Counted from the first letter of the stretch, positions 1 to 12,009 are shown. The stretch: DNA of 64,000 nt from Sambucus nigra (GCA_949130495.1 CASBWL010000415.1:362221-426220); one strand, 5' to 3'. The notes: a model not told the origin generated them from the letters alone. Made by a program: numbers and translations.

Positions 1-1599
1 ACAGAAAGTAAATGCCAGATTAGTTAAATTTTTAGTTAATTGAGATGGTAAGACATAGAAGTAGTAATGCATTATTAGGGTTACGAGTTAGGATTTTAGC
101 GTTCCCGATCATGTGTCTTCGATCGTTAAATCTCGACGACCGACGATGCGAGGTAGTAGTGTAACGGGAGGGTTCCTTGTTTGGATTTCGCCTCGGCGAG
201 ACGCCCCACCCATGAAACCGAGTGAATGTCGAAAGTCGGGAAATGTCTTGGACACTAGGGATATTATTAGTATAATGTTTATACGACTGGATTAGGATAT
301 AGATCGACTTTAGGATTATTAGGACGCTAGGCCCTTAGGGCATGCGACATTATTTTAGGAAGGCGATAGGGAGTTGACCGCAATAGGTTTGTGGGTTAAA
401 TCTAAGTAGGATTAGGTCCCTATAACGAAGACGTATGGGATCTCGAGTGGTTCGAAATGTTCAAGCCATAGAAGGTGATGCCTCTCTTAGATAGAGCGTT
501 ACGTGAGTAGCCTATCTTTTGGGGATTTGAAGGATGAGTTGAATTTTACTCCTGCACTCGTGTCGTTAAGATTAGGAGTGGATTTAATGAACGAGTCTCT
601 ACCGGGAATGGGAAGTATTAATACTGGAGTATGGACCCATTGTTCCTGTGTCTCACAAACTTAAAGTTCGTGAAAAGTGTTATCCCACGCTTGAGATAGA
701 GTTCATAGCAATAGTATTTTCCTTGAATGAATTGAGGCACTACTTCCTGGGTAGGAAATTGGTCTTTTCACGAGCAACAAGTTGGAGTTCGTAAAGGACT
801 ATCAATTGGATATTCCCTTTCGCTAAGGAAATGCGGGTGGGGTAGCTGATGCGCCGAGTAGAAAACTGTCGGAGAGATTAGTTGAGGGATGGAATGCCAA
901 GTGGAACGAGCTTAACCGAGGGGACACTATAGCAAGAGCGTTCATGACCGTGATCGACCCTTTCATCTACTAGTGTGAAGAGAGTAGTGTGGAACGAGGA
1001 CCGGTATATCCCTGGACATCTTTGTTGAATTGGCGACATTGCAACGGTTATGATTATTGGTAAAGTTTCCAAAAAGAAATGGGAACCGTATGGATATGGG
1101 GTATATCCTACCACCCGTAGGTGGATGAATGAATGGAGGAAGTTAACCTTATGCCGAAAGGCATACCTTGAATAGGTGGGTTCGACTTAAAGGAAGGATT
1201 GGGCTCATTGAGCCGCATGTTTTTAAGGGCTATGCCGATGCGAATAGAGGTAAGTAGCGTTGGGGTTAAGCGATTATATGTTAGTGTAGTTATTCCCTGG
1301 CAAGGGTATAACATGATTCGGGAAGAAAGGAAATTTGCGCTAAGTTATGTAGTTATCTCCTTCCGTAGTAGAAAGGTAGGATCGATAGTTCATGAGGAAC
1401 GGTTTTGTGCTATGTTAGAGCACGAAGAATGTAGACTGAGATAAAAAAGTGATGACCTTAGTCAGAGTACAATGGGGACGCCGCACTATCGAGGGGTTTG
1501 TTAAGAATAATAGAATGATAGTTTAGTATAGTATACCCTTGTATGATTATGGGGTACGCCTGAATTTTGAGGGAAAAATTCCCTTCTAAGGGGGGAGTA
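1..1599 (+). pseudogene. Ty3/gypsy pol remnant (RT-RNase H-integrase end), element B
   Basis: Decayed polyprotein of a gypsy retrotransposon, broken by stops and shifts in all frames. From about 640 to 860 the RNase H part can be read in pieces: VHEKCYPTLEIEF-like, then LNELRHYFLGRKLVFS, KDYQLDIPFR and VADAPSRKL, matching the usual order 'LELAAIVFALKLWRHYLLG ... VADALSRK'. At about 1220-1245 YADANR corresponds to the integrase C-terminal 'SYADRRR' and at about 1465 VQWGR to a chromodomain-like end. A purine-rich tract (AAGGGGGGAGTA, 1589-1600) follows the last coding sequence and abuts the LTR, as a 3' polypurine tract should. A conserved hairpin module lies inside the first 240 nt. Family assignment is firm; domain limits are approximate. 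Confidence 0.75.
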
Positions 1600-2505
1600 T
1601 GTAACAACTCAGGCTTTTGAGCGACTATTTTATATTATTTTGTCTAATGGGCTAATTTTGTAAAATAGGGGAAGTTGGAGTAAATATTATTTCTAGTGAT
1701 ATTAAGGGATAATATTTACTATGTTTTGTCTATTTGCCATTATGAAAAGGTAAATAGCATTATGTTGTGTTTTATTGCGTCGTTATATGTAAAACGACGG
1801 TTATGACCTATATTTAAATTTGGGCATAATTAATGAAATAAAATGAATTTGGAACACAAAAATAGTTCACGTTATTTCGAATGCCAAAGTAGGGGGTGCG
1901 GTTGTTTTTAGAATAGTCGAGATAATCAAAATAAGTGCCAAGTTGTATTTTTGAGTTTTGGGCATTTTAACGGGTTATGACTTAATTATGTGGTTATTAG
2001 TCATTTTAATGGTGTATTAACACTTAAAAGAGGGGAATTTATGTTTTAAGACCCGTTTAAATCTCCCACACATCTTTTATTTCTCAATCTTATGTTAGAA
2101 GCCAAGAGAGAGAGAGAGAGAGAGAGAAGAGAGAGTTGTGAGAAATGGAGAAAAAGAGGGAAAAATGGAGATTGGAGCCGAATTCCGTTGCTACCGGAGG
2201 AGGATCCGAGACTACACACTCGAGACAAGTTTATTACTTACTAGATATTGATTTAATGTGATAAATTGCATGTATAGTTAGTTTTTGGAGATTTAAACCA
2301 TTTATGGGTTTTGGGAATTTTTTTTGTTTAACCCTTTGATCTTGATTTAAATTTGATTTGAGGAATATATGTTAGTTATTAGTTTTGTTGATGTAATTTG
2401 GGAGAGTTATTTATTGTTGTTGTTGAAGTAAATTGAGAGATTTGGGTTTTTAGGATTTTAGGATTCTTAAACCCGAAGCCCAAATTGGCCAAATTCTGCA
2501 GAGCC

Positions 2506-2700
2506 GAATCGACTCGCCTCTACCAAATTGATTCGACAAGGGGGAAAGTGTCAGGTCTGGTTTCACCAAATCGATTCGGACCACACGAATCGATTCGAGG
2601 TTGTGCAGAATGTCAGGGTCTTCTTGACCGAATCGATTCGTCTCTTTCTAATCGATTCGTTTTCAAGACCGAATCGATTCGTCCAGGGCGAATCGATTCG
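2506..2700. repeat. Cluster of CGAATCGATTCG palindromic words in LTR B
   Basis: About eight copies of a 10-12 nt word in 195 bp. Perfect CGAATCGATTCG lies near 2586, 2629, 2670 and 2689; degenerate forms lie near 2506, 2526, 2568 and 2649. The words are spaced irregularly by unrelated sequence, so this is not a simple tandem repeat. The word is its own reverse complement. Open frames across it spell NRFESIR-type peptides that are a by-product of the word. Confidence 0.9.
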
Positions 2701-3937
2701 GAATGCCTACATTTTTAAGATGTTTTTCCAGCTTAGTTTTCAGTCCTTTTTCTTTTAGGTTCGAGGTTTAGGAACCTTCCTTTGGGAAGTAATAGGGAGT
2801 CCTAGAGGGTTGTTTTGGATAGACTAATGTCCTAGGATAAAATGGGGATAATTGGGCTTACCCCGAGGGCTAGTTTGTGTAGGTTAATAGCCGAATGATA
2901 TAGGAAGTTAACCTAAAAGTTTATAGAAGGTAAAAATGTTAATGTTGAGACTTTTGGGAGACATTTATTGAGGGAGAATCACTTTGATGGCTTAGGATAC
3001 TGTGTTGAACTCTTCGAGGCTAGTTTGAGGATAATGACACTTCGGGTCTTAGGTCATTAATAAAATATGACTTAATGAGAATGAAATACATATTCTAAAA
3101 CTTGGCACTTAATGGCTAAGTATAAATGGTTTTTGAGAATGTAAAAGTGAATGATTTCAAAATGGAAAGAAAAATGACTTTCATAAATGTTAATTTATGG
3201 ATACACACCACTCTAAATCGCCATCATAAGGGAAGTTGCGTGCGTATGGTGAAGCCCCTTGGCTAATGAATGCAGGGTGGATATAATCCTAGGCCATATG
3301 AACGATTATTGTATATTTTTTGCACTGGTGAGGTGATTCTGGGTGTGGTCATGACTCTCCCGCAGGCATATGGCCTCTTCCCGACATTTCGATAGGATCC
3401 CAGGTTGTCTTGGTGATAGGCCCTGGAAGATGATAGCCATTTAGGGTCGCGCAAAGTGGGGAAACCCGGACGGGCGGTCTTAGACAACGTTATATGATAT
3501 GATATATATAACTACGGATAATGATGTGGGACATTATTGTTATTGAAGCATTTTATGATAATGAAATGGCTTTAAATTACATTTCCCGGATGGAAGAAGG
3601 GAAATGGGATGTTAAATACATTTTACGGATGGAAGAAGGAAAATGGAAAGTTATGAAAAGAAAAGGTAAAGCATTTTAATGATAATAAAAATTTCTTTAA
3701 ATATGTATTTTTCCTGGATGGAAGAAAGGAAATAAAATTGGTAAAGAAAGTTTGGAAATGTGATTAAATTGGTAAACATTTGATAAAATGAATCTCCATA
3801 TATGTATTTCCTAAAGAAATTAGGAACTGTGCCTTTATATGGTGAATGAAATTGTTATGTGTACGTAATTAGATGAATATGTATATCTTGGTTTCGTGCT
3901 GACGGTTTAATGGATCTCAACGATCAACCTTGCCTAT

Positions 3938-3998
3938 TAGTAGTGTATCGGGGGGGGGTTCCTTGTTTGGATTTCGCTTCGCGGGACACCCCACGCAC
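3938..3998 (+). other. Conserved hairpin module (copy in LTR B)
   Basis: One of six copies in the window of TAGTGTATCGGGGGGTTCC, GTTTGGATTTCGC and ACACCCCACGCAC in that order. The G run can pair with the C run, and the TCGC-GCGA part inside can form a short inner stem. Here the G run is expanded to nine. Confidence 0.75.
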
Positions 3999-6130
3999 AA
4001 ATAGGGCATAATGTTGAGACTAGAGATAAGTTAGACCTTAGTACTTGGGTTAACTAGAGCATTTTCATTGATATTGCGCTAGGTTGTGCCTTTAGATTGA
4101 GAGGTGAGAAATATTATTGTTAATTGCGAGAGAATTACGCACTTAACTGTCATGCCTTTTAGTCACATGGTAATCATATCAAACTGGGCCCTGACCCGTC
4201 TATATTTCTTTGTTTTTGCATATTCTCCTTGTCGTACAAGTGCTCTACCACAAGGACACCCGAATTTACATTTCATTTCCAGTTGTCATGGAGCTATAGC
4301 ATATTGCAGATGTTATAAGATATTTGTTATAGACGCTTCTTATGACAACCCGAATATAATTACGATAAATTATATTTAAATCATGATTATCTTATGTGAT
4401 ATGAATAATGTGTTATTATTATATCTAATGTTAAGTGATTATGTTTATTATAATCCTACTTTCATAAATCATGAAAGGTCGAATTATTTACAAACACAAA
4501 ATTTTGTTGTTTTTGGTAGAAATGTTCCAGTTAGAGACTAGTTTTGACGCTTATAACATTATAATGGACTTGAGGTAAAAACTATATAGTTGTATAAAGA
4601 TGAGTTAGGGTTGTAACAAAACAAACGGTGCATCAAAAGGATGCCCGAGTAAAGAGTTATACCGAATTTACAATCAAGGGGCAAATCTATCCATTCCCTT
4701 TAAGTGGTAAATTGTCTTTTACTAAACCAAATGGCTTAATTTGATTGGTTGGATTGGGAGGCAGCCTTGGCCGACTTAAAACTCCCCCTCTAACTTATTT
4801 CTTCAGCAAATTAATCCCTAGGTTCAGTTTCAAGTTTTGTTAGCTTGAGGAAAGAGAAAGTAGAAGTTTAGGAAGGAAAAGTGAGGAGAAAAAGTGTAGA
4901 AAAATCCGTAGAAATTACGAAAAAGTCCCGAAGGTAATCCTAATTGAAAATCTTGTTATTTTTCATATATTTATGATTTATATGATATAAATCCATGATT
5001 TATTTATTGACCTTTAATGCTTGGGTGCATATGTATGGATATATGCAAGTTTAAGTTAAGTTGAATGCATAAACCCTTAAAAATTGCTTTGTATTGAAAC
5101 CCCTTGCATTCAAACTTGAATATATTTTTGTGTGAATACTGGAATTGAGAAATTCAAATTTAATATGAAAGTAGACTCATATATTCATATCATATCCAAT
5201 AATTAGGATTTAATTCCTTGTTGTTAGGCGGTAGTGATGGTTGAAAGTTGGTGTATAGTTGGTGTTTGTATATTTCATTTTGGTATGCCTTGAGTTTTGT
5301 CAAGCTTTTGACATAGCAAATGAAGTAAAAAATTTATCCAAATTTAATTATGTACTATTCAGTATGTGTAATGAAAATGGGTTGAAAATCATGGAAAGTT
5401 ATGTTATAGAAAAATTATGAAAATTCTGGGAATTCAAAAGAATAATAGAGGAGCTTGTAGGGCAGATTTCTTGTGTTGTAAAGAAATGGTCATAACTTTC
5501 TCTAGAAAGCTTGACAAATTACACCGTCACTTGTAATGGAAAGTATATTCATATATGTTTTCATATTGATAATGTTGGACACCTGTATTTATACAATTTG
5601 GGAATATCGGATGGTTGAGTATAGAGGGCAATAATCTGAGGCCATATTGGATACCCCATGAAATTATATTGTTATCTCCTCTTTCCAAAGAGTATTTTGA
5701 GTACATGTTTCATGTGTATATACATTGATAAGTATACTTTCATGTTACTTGGTTTTATTAATAAATTCCTTATGAGGTATTTCCTACGGTTGAATGTTCA
5801 TAACTTTATCAATATGAATACCATTGTTTCGTCTTTACTTATGTTTTATGGAACGTAACTTATGTGGAATTATATTGTTGTTTTATAGTCATGAAATTTA
5901 CATAATTATGTTAGGATAATACTTATTATTGATATTCAATATTTATTTAGTTAGATTGATAGGTGTAAGGTCAAATCAACCCAATTCAGTTCTACCCGAA
6001 GGAAACGTGAATACATAGTTGTCAACCAAGGTGAGTGCACTCACTGGAATGATATATTTGTATACTGTTGCGAATATGATCATAATGTTATGAATATGAA
6101 ATTGTTCATTTCGATTTACCGAAATGGGAG

Positions 6131-6230
6131 GTTACTCCTCGACCCGGAATGAGGGAGATTTGTCTATTAATGACAAAGGGGTTACTCCTCGACCAGGAAT
6201 GGGGGAGAATTATCTATTTAGACAGGATAT
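6131..6230 (+). repeat. Two-copy 50-bp direct repeat in LTR C
   Basis: GTTACTCCTCGACC starts at 6131 and again at 6181, each followed by GGAATG.GGGAGA and a TCTATT segment. The two copies differ at a few positions. Confidence 0.85.
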
Positions 6231-7859
6231 GTGAATCATGATTCGAAAAAGTTGGTCATTCATTATGAATGAGACGGATAAGTTAATACATAATTATATG
6301 GACATGATTTATTGCATTTAAATTCATGCAGTAGTATAGTAGTGATGCATTCATTGGGCTATTTTGCTCACGGTTCCTATGTTCACATTTTTCAGGTAAC
6401 GCGATGTTACTGCCAAATCAAGGAGTTCGGGTTGGGTTAGCCAGGAATGGAAGAAACAATGATTTTGTGTAAATATAAATGATGTAATTAAGTTAAATTA
6501 TCCTTCAAGAAAGTTTTTATGGACATGACTACTCTGATGTTGTAAAAGTCTTTCAATTATATGGATTTACAATGATGACTCTGAAATTAAAACACGTGTT
6601 TATGGTTTGGTTAGATTAATTATGGTTTGACTCACTGTAACAACCCGCCCTTTTCGAGACAATTAAATTCCATGATTAAATATAAATTGGAATTTGGGGA
6701 ATTTTCCTAAATAGTAATTTTTGAGATTTTCGAGGATTAAATGAGTTTCGAAGGATGTTGCGATTATTTTTTGGACTGTATAGGTCGAAATATTTTAATT
6801 ATATGTCGCCATGGAGAAAAGCGACACGAGGTAAGATTTTTAATTGGAAAATCGCATTTATTTATTTTGGGTTGGAATAGTGATTTGCGGTCAAATACCT
6901 CGGATGGAAATTTTGACTGCGCTGTGAGTCTCGGAATGGCCGAGATAGTCGAAAAAGAGTGTCCGATTGTCGAAAATGAGTTTCGGGTAATTTTAGAGGT
7001 AAAAGTAACTCGTAATTGGGTAAACGAGTCGTTTTTGGGTTTTAAGGGGTATAACCCTTTTTATTTCTTTATAAAGAGAGGGAGAGGGAGAAAAGGAGAA
7101 AGAAAAGAAAGAAAAGAGAGAGAAGAGAGAGAGGAGGAGAGAAATGGAGATTCGGGCCAAACTCCGCGGGATTCGGCTCGAGATCGTCGGATTTTATCCA
7201 CGAGGCAAGTGTTTACTTGCTTTATTTAACTTTTTGCATAAATATCTCATACCGTAGTTTGGTATAAACAAACCCTAAAGGTTTTGGGGTGGGTTATCGT
7301 GGATAAAATGGGTTTTGGGGAGTTAAAACAATTAAACCCCAATAATATTTCAATTTGTGGAACTTAGGTTTTAACCTAAATTAATTGGTGGTTTTTGGTT
7401 CTAGGATGTTTAGAACCGTTAATATATGTGTATTTGTAGTTGGTTGAGGTTGTAGGACGTTGGGTGAGGTGACAAAATCTTGGGAGAAGCTTTAATGGCC
7501 GAATTCGTCTCGGAGAAGATGATGAATAGTAATCCGTGACTTTAGGGGGCCATTTTAGCCTGGAAAAGAATTGATTTAGCTTTCGGCCAAAACACGAAAG
7601 TTGTAGATATTTTCGATACGGTCGCGTGGGCGCTGACCGCGTATTTTTCTGATTTTTCTACGATTTGATATTATTTTTACAAGATGGAAGCTCCGGGTTG
7701 AAATCATCAACTCGGAAATCAAATCGGGAATTGGAAAAATTACGGCCATAATTAATTTCGTAGATGTTCGGGATAATTTTTGGGGTAGTTTAGAAATCCC
7801 GATAATGAAATTGGGTTGTTGGATGGAGGATTTGGAGGATTTAGTTTTGAGGACCTGGT

Positions 7860-7983
7860 GTGACCGATCGACCGCGCCCCTAAGGCCGGTGGACCGCGTC
7901 AAGGAGAAAGGGCCTACTGCTTTGTTTCGTAGGCTTATTTACAACCCGCGGTCGACCGGGGGTGTAGGACCGGTCGACCGGTG
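7860..7983. repeat. Cluster of GGTCGACC palindromic words in LTR D
   Basis: ACCGGTCGACCGGT at 7969-7982 is a perfect 14-nt palindrome. Related words are GCGGTCGACCGGG near 7948, CCGATCGACCGCG near 7861 and GGTGGACCGCG near 7887. It occupies the same place in LTR D (after the leader) as the CGAATCGATTCG cluster in LTR B, but uses a different word. Confidence 0.85.
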
Positions 7984-8105
7984 CCCTGTTTTCAGCCCAA
8001 GATTTTGGATATTAGGATTAGTTCTCCTCTTTGAGATTAAAGTTTAAGGGCCTTCCAAATTAGAGTATTATGGAGGGTTATGTCCTAAAGGACCTGATGA
8101 ATTGG

Positions 8106-8145
<40 letters not shown>

Positions 8146-8785
8146 ATGTATATTCACTTATAGTGAATTAGTATAGTTGGAGATATCCAATAAATCCTTA
8201 AGAGATGATTAAGGTAATTATTATTTGTCGAAGTACGAAAATACTTTGGGTTTAGTATCATGCTTATATGAAAGCATGATTATGATTCTTTGAGAGAATC
8301 CTTGGGATTAATGGTCATCGCTATATGTAATTGGCAAATAGGGCCATTATATATAAATTCTAGGAGGAATATATGGTATATGTATATACTATGTGATTAA
8401 AGTATATATATATGATATGATGTAAATGATTTTGAAAATATAAAAATGAATATTTTCAAAATGGAAAGATAAATGATTTTCATAATTGATAAATTATGGT
8501 TACACACCTCCCTAAATCTCTATCATAAGGGAAGTTGCGCGCGTTGTGGTGATGCCTTCCTGGCTATTGAGTAGTTTGGATATAGTCCCTAGGCCATATG
8601 GGCGTTTATTTGTTTACTGCACTGGTTAGGGGATTCTGGGTGTGGTCCTGACTTTCCCGCAGGAAATATGGCTGCTTCCCGACGTTGGTAGGTTCCCAGG
8701 TTATCTTGTATAGATAGGCCCTGGAAGATGATAGCCATTTAGGGGCGCGTCCAGTGGTGAAACCCGGAGGGGCGGTCTTAGATTT

Positions 8786-9115
8786 ATTAAAGCAATTCAT
8801 GATAATGGATTGGCTTTAATTTACATTTCCTGAGTATAAAAATGGAAATGGGATAAAGGTTTGGCTTCGGTAACACTCCCGGATGGAAGAAGGGATGTGG
8901 AAGCATGATTTGATCAAAGCATTTTCATGATAATGGAAATGGCTTTGGGTACATTTCTTGAGTATAAAAAGGGAAATGGGATGACATATAAAGGAAAAGC
9001 ATTTTTATGATAATAAAATTGGCTTTTAAAAGTATATGATTTGTTAAAGCAATTCATGATAATGAATTGCTTTTATATTTACATTTCCTGAGTATAAAAA
9101 GGGAAATGGGAAGTT
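8786..9115 (+). repeat. Three-copy tandem repeat, about 70-140 bp, in LTR D
   Basis: The segment AAAGCA(TT)TTCATGATAATG ... ACATTTCCTGAGTATAAAAA.GGAAATGGG appears three to four times with variable spacers. LTR B has a related, shorter version near 3545-3735. Confidence 0.8.
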
Positions 9116-9227
9116 TTGAGAAAAATGAAAGTATTGATAAATACTTGATATATGAATTCTCAGTCCGGGAGATAGATCCGGATGGTTATGGTAAATTATG
9201 ATTATATATATATATATGGATGAATCG

Positions 9228-9525
9228 AGTACCGAGGGTCTAATGGATCCCGACGATCGACCTTTCCGCATAGTAGTGTATCGGGGGCGTTCCTTGTTTG
9301 GATTTCGCTTTGTGAGACACCCCACGCACGAATATGGAAATGTGTTGAGACTGGGGAAAAGTTTAATCCTTAGTGCTCTAATATTATAAATGCTTATGGT
9401 ATATATTTATATATATCTTTATGTACTGAGGGACTAGCGGATCTTGACGATCGACCGCGTCGCGTAGTACTGTATCGGGGGGTTCCTTGTTTGGATTTAT
9501 CTTTGCAAGACACCCCACGCACGAA
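9228..9525 (+). repeat. Tandemly duplicated hairpin module in LTR D
   Basis: Two copies about 190 bp apart (9228-9360 and 9420-9570). Each runs from CCGAGGG(T)CTA.(T/C)GGATC through the GTTCCTTGTTTGGATTT core to a GTTGAGACTGGGG...AAGTTTA tail. Other families have a single copy. Confidence 0.85.
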
Positions 9526-10331
9526 CATGGCCTAGCGTTGAGACTGGGGTGAAGTTTAGCCCTTAGTACATTACTTGGACTATCTAGGCTTGATAGTGGT
9601 TGGGTGATAGACTAGTCTAGCAGGGTAGCTTGACTAGGATGTTTAGAGGGATGCGCTAGGAGTGCACTACTAGTGGAGAGGTGAGGGGTATCTCATGGGA
9701 GTGTGATACCAAACTTAAATATGAGATAAAACCTTTTTCAAAATAATAAGGCATTTATGCACTTGCTAAATATTTTCAAAACTCGGGCTCTGACCCATTT
9801 ATCTACTTTCCTTTCTTGCTATATATTATATATATATATAGGTGTCTAGACACAGGGACGCCTGGATGACACTTCCTTCGAGTCAGACGTCAGCTGTAGC
9901 AGCTGTGGATGCGTGCAGGTTTTTGATAGCCACTTCCATCCTTGAAATCTAGATAGGAGGTATTGTACAAACGTTCGGGCCAATGGTCCAACTGATTTTA
10001 TTTATTCTTTGCACGTTATTCGATATGGTTGTATAATTTGAACCGAGTGTTTGGTTATTTTAATTTATTTCAGTTTCATTTGCGCATTAACTTGTGGATG
10101 TTTTATTTTAATCGTTAAAAAGAGTAGTTAAGTAAAAGTTTCTAACGCTCGCCTAATAGGATATTAGTAATTAAATGGATTTTCGACAGTGATGCTAAGA
10201 ATGATCCATATGTGACTCCTGTTTTAATATGATATAGGAGTGATCGCCCGGTATCCCATTAGGCGGGTTGTTACACTCACTTTGACTTTCAGACTTAATT
10301 ATAAGTAACTGGGTTTGGGTGTGTCACTTCT

Positions 10332-10726
10332 TTCCATTGTACTCTAGTTATGTTCAGTTATTTATTCAAGCGTGTTTCCCACGCTTTGCATTCATTTATT
10401 ATATTGTAATAATTGAATTGTAATACTCGGTGTAAATATTTGTATTTGTATGTTCACCGACAACTTATTCGGTGATTATTTATTATATTGTCTTTTCGTT
10501 ACTCGTTGATTTTTGGTATCCACCGTTTTTGCAAATGGGATTGTCTGAATGTTTTTCTTTTATTTACAAAATTTTAAATTTGACAGTCCGTTTTCTAAAA
10601 TGATTGGTGGTTATCTCGTACTATTATTTTAATTGACAGTGATGCTAAGAATGGACCATCTATGATTCCTGTAATTATTAGAGTATTGGGCTGTCCACCT
10701 ATTATTTTAGTTCGCGGGTTGTCACA
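10332..10726 (+). mobile_element. 3' LTR of element B, right part
   Basis: Resumes after the CTTCT duplication of LTR C and ends TTCGCGGGTTGTCACA at 10726. It contains the terminal block TTGACAGTGATGCTAAGAATG (10632) seen near the end of almost every gypsy LTR in the window. Its target duplication cannot be checked because the 5' LTR of B is outside the window. Confidence 0.75.
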
Positions 10727-11311
10727 ATAACCAAAATATACATGGTCAAAAAAATTACAATTGAACTGATAAGAGAATAACCATAAATACCATAAACTGA
10801 ATAAACCATCGATTATCCCAAATAGTAAGAAACATAAACATGCTACTGAGAATATTAAGAAAATGGATGACATACATGAAATGTCCTATCATTTACGGGA
10901 AATACGACCAAATGGAAATATTGAAACTATATCCTATCTAGATAGAATGAACTATGCTGTTTACAATCAAATCTTGGAAAAATATTTGACAGTGGCTAAA
11001 AGTTTGCAAAAATTTGAAAATATTTATAAGTATTTAAATGTTTTAAACGTAAAGGTGCAGTGTATTACCTTCATAATTAACTTTTCAATCGCACCCACAT
11101 GAGACCTTTCCTCATCTCTCATCTACAGTGTGAATCTAACACATGCATCTTATTATCCTAATCAAGCTCCCTAATCTAAGTGGATAACAACCGAAAAATA
11201 TCTCATTTCGCTAATACTCAATGTTAGCTAACGTGCAGTACCTTCACTATGAATATTTTAATAAGTATTACATAGTTACACGCATGCTATAAATATATAT
11301 TCACACAACTA

Positions 11312-11454
<143 letters not shown>

Positions 11455-11699
11455 GCTATATATGTAGATATCGCATCCAGAGAACATGGACCTCATTGAT
11501 GCATCCCTCATGTATTATCAGGTTCCAAGTATACCACATACCACAACTGCACCAGTCGGTCAGAATCTCACCACCATACCCAAAACGTAAACACAAACCA
11601 TTCCACATCGCACCCAACCTGTCTCTAAAAAATACCCATCCTCACAAATCGATAATAGCCATGCAACAATATTATAACCTAGGGAATCAGTCCAACACC

Positions 11700-11740
11700 T
11701 ATATATATGTGTGTGTGCGCGCGCGCGCGCGTGTGTGTAT
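11700..11740. repeat. Compound microsatellite (TA)n(TG)n(CG)n(TG)n
   Basis: Alternating purine-pyrimidine tract of about 41 nt with a (GC) core flanked by (GT) runs, inside the minus-strand LTR of element E. Such a tract is a classical Z-DNA-forming type. Confidence 0.9.
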
Positions 11741-12009
11741 CAAAATCCCATAACGTACTAGTCTACCAATCTTGAAGTTCAAATTGACTTCCCAATTTTC
11801 AATTAATTATTCACTCACTTGTAATCTGATCCATCTCACTCCAATCCAACTAATAGTTGACCTAAAACACGCAAAAGACCCTAATAATGTTCCAGGGAAA
11901 TCCTAATCTACCTCGGAATCCCATACACCAATTTATCCAACGTTAGTGGGTCAAAGTAATGTGAAACAAAAATTGGGACAAACCAAAAAACTGAACTAGT
12001 TTGCTAGAA

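Larger units (their letters stand above)
1600..4340 (+). mobile_element. 3' LTR of gypsy element B, left part
   Basis: Begins TGTAACAACTCAGG directly after the polypurine tract. Contents in order: a promoter-like block near 1890-1960 (AGTCGAGATAATCAAAATAA), a GA-rich leader with a (GA)n run (2105-2136), a leader end GAGACAAGT at 2222, a palindromic word cluster (2506-2700), a block shared with LTR D (3211-3480, containing AAGGGAAGTTGCG and GGAAGATGATAGCCATTTAG), two imperfect copies of an 'AAAGCATTTTATGATAAT... / GGATGGAAGAAGG' repeat (3545-3735) and the hairpin module (3938-3998). Cut at 4340 by solo LTR C and resumed at 10332. Total LTR about 3.1 kb. Confidence 0.8.
6636..10275 (+). mobile_element. 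Solo LTR D (3.64 kb), gypsy
   Basis: Begins TGTAACAACCCGCC (6636) and ends GGCGGGTTGTTACA (10275), an inverted-repeat pair of ends. It is flanked on both sides by CTCAC (6631-6635 and 10276-10280), a perfect 5-bp target duplication. Nothing internal (PBS, gag, pol) remains. Order: promoter-like block near 6940-6990 (CCGAGATAGTCGAAAA), GA-rich leader (7075-7145), leader end CGAGGCAAGTG (7201), palindrome cluster (7860-7983), (TA)n (8107-8137), block shared with LTR B (8511-8790), tandem repeat (8786-9115), hairpin module twice (9270-9330, 9463-9523), GGCTCTGACCC block (9786), and terminal block GACAGTGATGCTAAGAATG. Confidence 0.93.
4341..10326 (+). mobile_element. Solo LTR C, gypsy, interrupted by solo LTR D
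   Basis: Starts TATGACAACCCGAAT at 4341 and ends TTTGGGTGTGTCA at 10326, near-inverted ends. It is flanked by a perfect 5-bp target duplication CTTCT (4336-4340 and 10327-10331). Removing nested LTR D leaves about 2.3 kb. No PBS, coding region or second LTR is present, so it is a solo LTR left by recombination. Leader-like purine-rich sequence is at 4850-4930 and a 50-bp direct duplication at 6131-6230. Between 4380 and 6630 nothing codes for a recognisable protein. Confidence 0.85.

Noticed and set aside
2485..2758. Two overlapping open frames rich in NRF/ESIR peptides
   Set aside because: They are produced by the repeated CGAATCGATTCG word in all frames; no start context, no homology, inside an LTR.
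6741..7229. 162-codon open frame in LTR D
   Set aside because: It covers the promoter-like block and the GA-rich leader; the tail is low-complexity Arg/Glu/Lys from the GA run. LTR position makes coding very unlikely.
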